NCBI GenBank assembly: GCA_964559455.1
Contig: CAZLHO010000007.1
Coordinates: forward strand, 1-64,000
Length of the DNA stretch: 64,000 bases
Direction: 5' to 3'
From: CAZLHO01 sp964559455
GTDB taxonomy: Bacteria; Krumholzibacteriota; Krumholzibacteriia; LZORAL124-64-63
Part shown: positions 63,387 to 64,000 of the stretch, in pieces
Position numbering within the stretch: position 1 is the stretch's first letter
Layout: each line of letters opens with the position of its first letter
Made by a program: the position numbers and the translations under genes
Notes under the pieces: model-generated
Database searches by the model: none
The model's input: the letters and a program-made list of their open reading frames with translations, nothing else
What the model was told of the DNA's origin: nothing

Positions 63387-64000
63387 ATGGATCGACGATC
63401 CATCCTGGCCTTCGTACTCATCTTCGTGGTCTTCATCGTCTGGTCGAAGGTCTACGTTTCCCGCTACGGCGGCGCCGCCGACGCCGACAGCACGGCCGTC
63501 GCCGTCGTCCAGCCGCAGGTCGCGATTCCGGAAGGCGCGCCGCCGGCCGGCGCCGCCGCTGATTTCGCCGAGACCACGCCGGCGCCCGCAACGGTCGCCC
63601 CGGCCGCTTCCGGAGCCCAGGCCGACGCCGACGCGCCGCTGGCCTTCATCGCTCCCGACGAGCCGTCCGTCCCGGTAACGATCCGCACCGATCTCTTCGA
63701 GATGGTCGTCGATCCCCGCGGCGCCAGGGTCGTCAGCTGGATCGGCCGCACCTATCCCGGCCCCGACGGCCAACCCCTGCAGCTCGTGCCGCAGGGCGAG
63801 GATGCGGCGCCCGTCGCGGTGGGCGACGTGCTCGTCTACGAGCAGGGCGTCGTCGACCTGGCCGGCGCCGTCTTCCAGGCGCAGGCCCCGTCGCGCATCG
63901 ATGTGGATCCCGCCGGCGGGGAGCGCCGCATCGTCTTCGCCGCGCGCACGGTAGGCGGGCTCGAGGTCCGCAAGATCTTCGTCATCGATCCAGAGCGCTT
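63387..64000 (+). CDS. yidC: Membrane protein insertase YidC, N-terminal part, cut by window edge
   Basis: 204 codons visible. A first TM segment (MDRRSILAFVLIFVVFIVWSKVY) is followed by a long Ala/Pro-rich linker. The large periplasmic P1 domain then begins (VTIRTDLFEMVVDPRGARVVSWIGRTYPG, QLVPQGED). The P1 domain places it in the Gram-negative-type YidC (not the short Oxa1/SpoIIIJ form). The ATG at 63387 has GGAGAG 8 nt upstream. The insertase core with its hydrophilic groove arginine lies beyond the window. Confidence 0.95.
   Translation, partial: MDRRSILAFVLIFVVFIVWSKVYVSRYGGAADADSTAVAVVQPQVAIPEGAPPAGAAADFAETTPAPATVAPAASGAQADADAPLAFIAPDEPSVPVTIRTDLFEMVVDPRGARVVSWIGRTYPGPDGQPLQLVPQGEDAAPVAVGDVLVYEQGVVDLAGAVFQAQAPSRIDVDPAGGERRIVFAARTVGGLEVRKIFVIDPER

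Overview
This is a GC-rich bacterial chromosome segment that ends at the replication origin. The right end has the classic block dnaA-dnaN-recF-dciA-gyrB-gyrA on the minus strand and rpmH-rnpA-yidD-yidC on the plus strand. They diverge from a non-coding stretch with perfect DnaA boxes and an AT-rich tract (about 62.1-62.3 kb), which I read as oriC. The cell is probably a diderm of the FCB type (Krumholzibacteriota, Eisenbacteria or a relative). Lipoprotein and Sec signal peptides are common, and five secreted proteins end in a FlgD-like Ig fold with a basic C-terminal residue. A menaquinone-type late pathway (UbiA, UbiX, MenG, UbiD) is present. The phylum is an inference; no rRNA lies in the window.

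Layout. 0-14 kb: truncated ATP sulfurylase (sat), a small secreted protein, pgi, a secreted M1 aminopeptidase, thiI, a metallophosphoesterase lipoprotein, an NlpC/P60 lipoprotein, rlmD, a secreted FlgD-domain protein, and trmJ overlapping a double-parvulin lipoprotein. 14-25 kb: a small secreted protein, the ubiD-menG-ubiX-ubiA operon (three of its four genes overlap by 4 nt at each junction), an ECF sigma factor overlapping a one-TM protein, a heavily structured non-coding stretch at 20.0-20.36 kb, a methyltransferase, and a tlyA-like / 5'-nucleotidase / AIM24 operon. 24-37 kb: a polytopic membrane protein, an isocitrate-type dehydrogenase, a DUF309 protein, a duplicated-domain secreted protein, tandem M29 peptidases, a DinB protein, a large secreted subtilase, and a 650-bp non-coding region. 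37-51 kb: an NtrC/histidine-kinase pair, a divergent PAP2-like protein, a YggN-like protein, a DUF2270 protein, a DEDDh exonuclease, ilvE, an ABC-F/hflX/MFS operon, and an AraC regulator with a very clear promoter. 51-64 kb: a secreted protein joined to gyrA, gyrB and the replication and origin genes.

Most genes are housekeeping. I found no CRISPR array, prophage, IS element or recognisable defence system. The least explained signals are non-coding: a run of at least six perfect helices between a promoter-like sequence and a terminator at 20.03-20.36 kb; a second hairpin array at 36.87-37.0 kb; an orphan tRNA 3' end between dnaN and dnaA; and terminator-like hairpins in the leaders of two genes.
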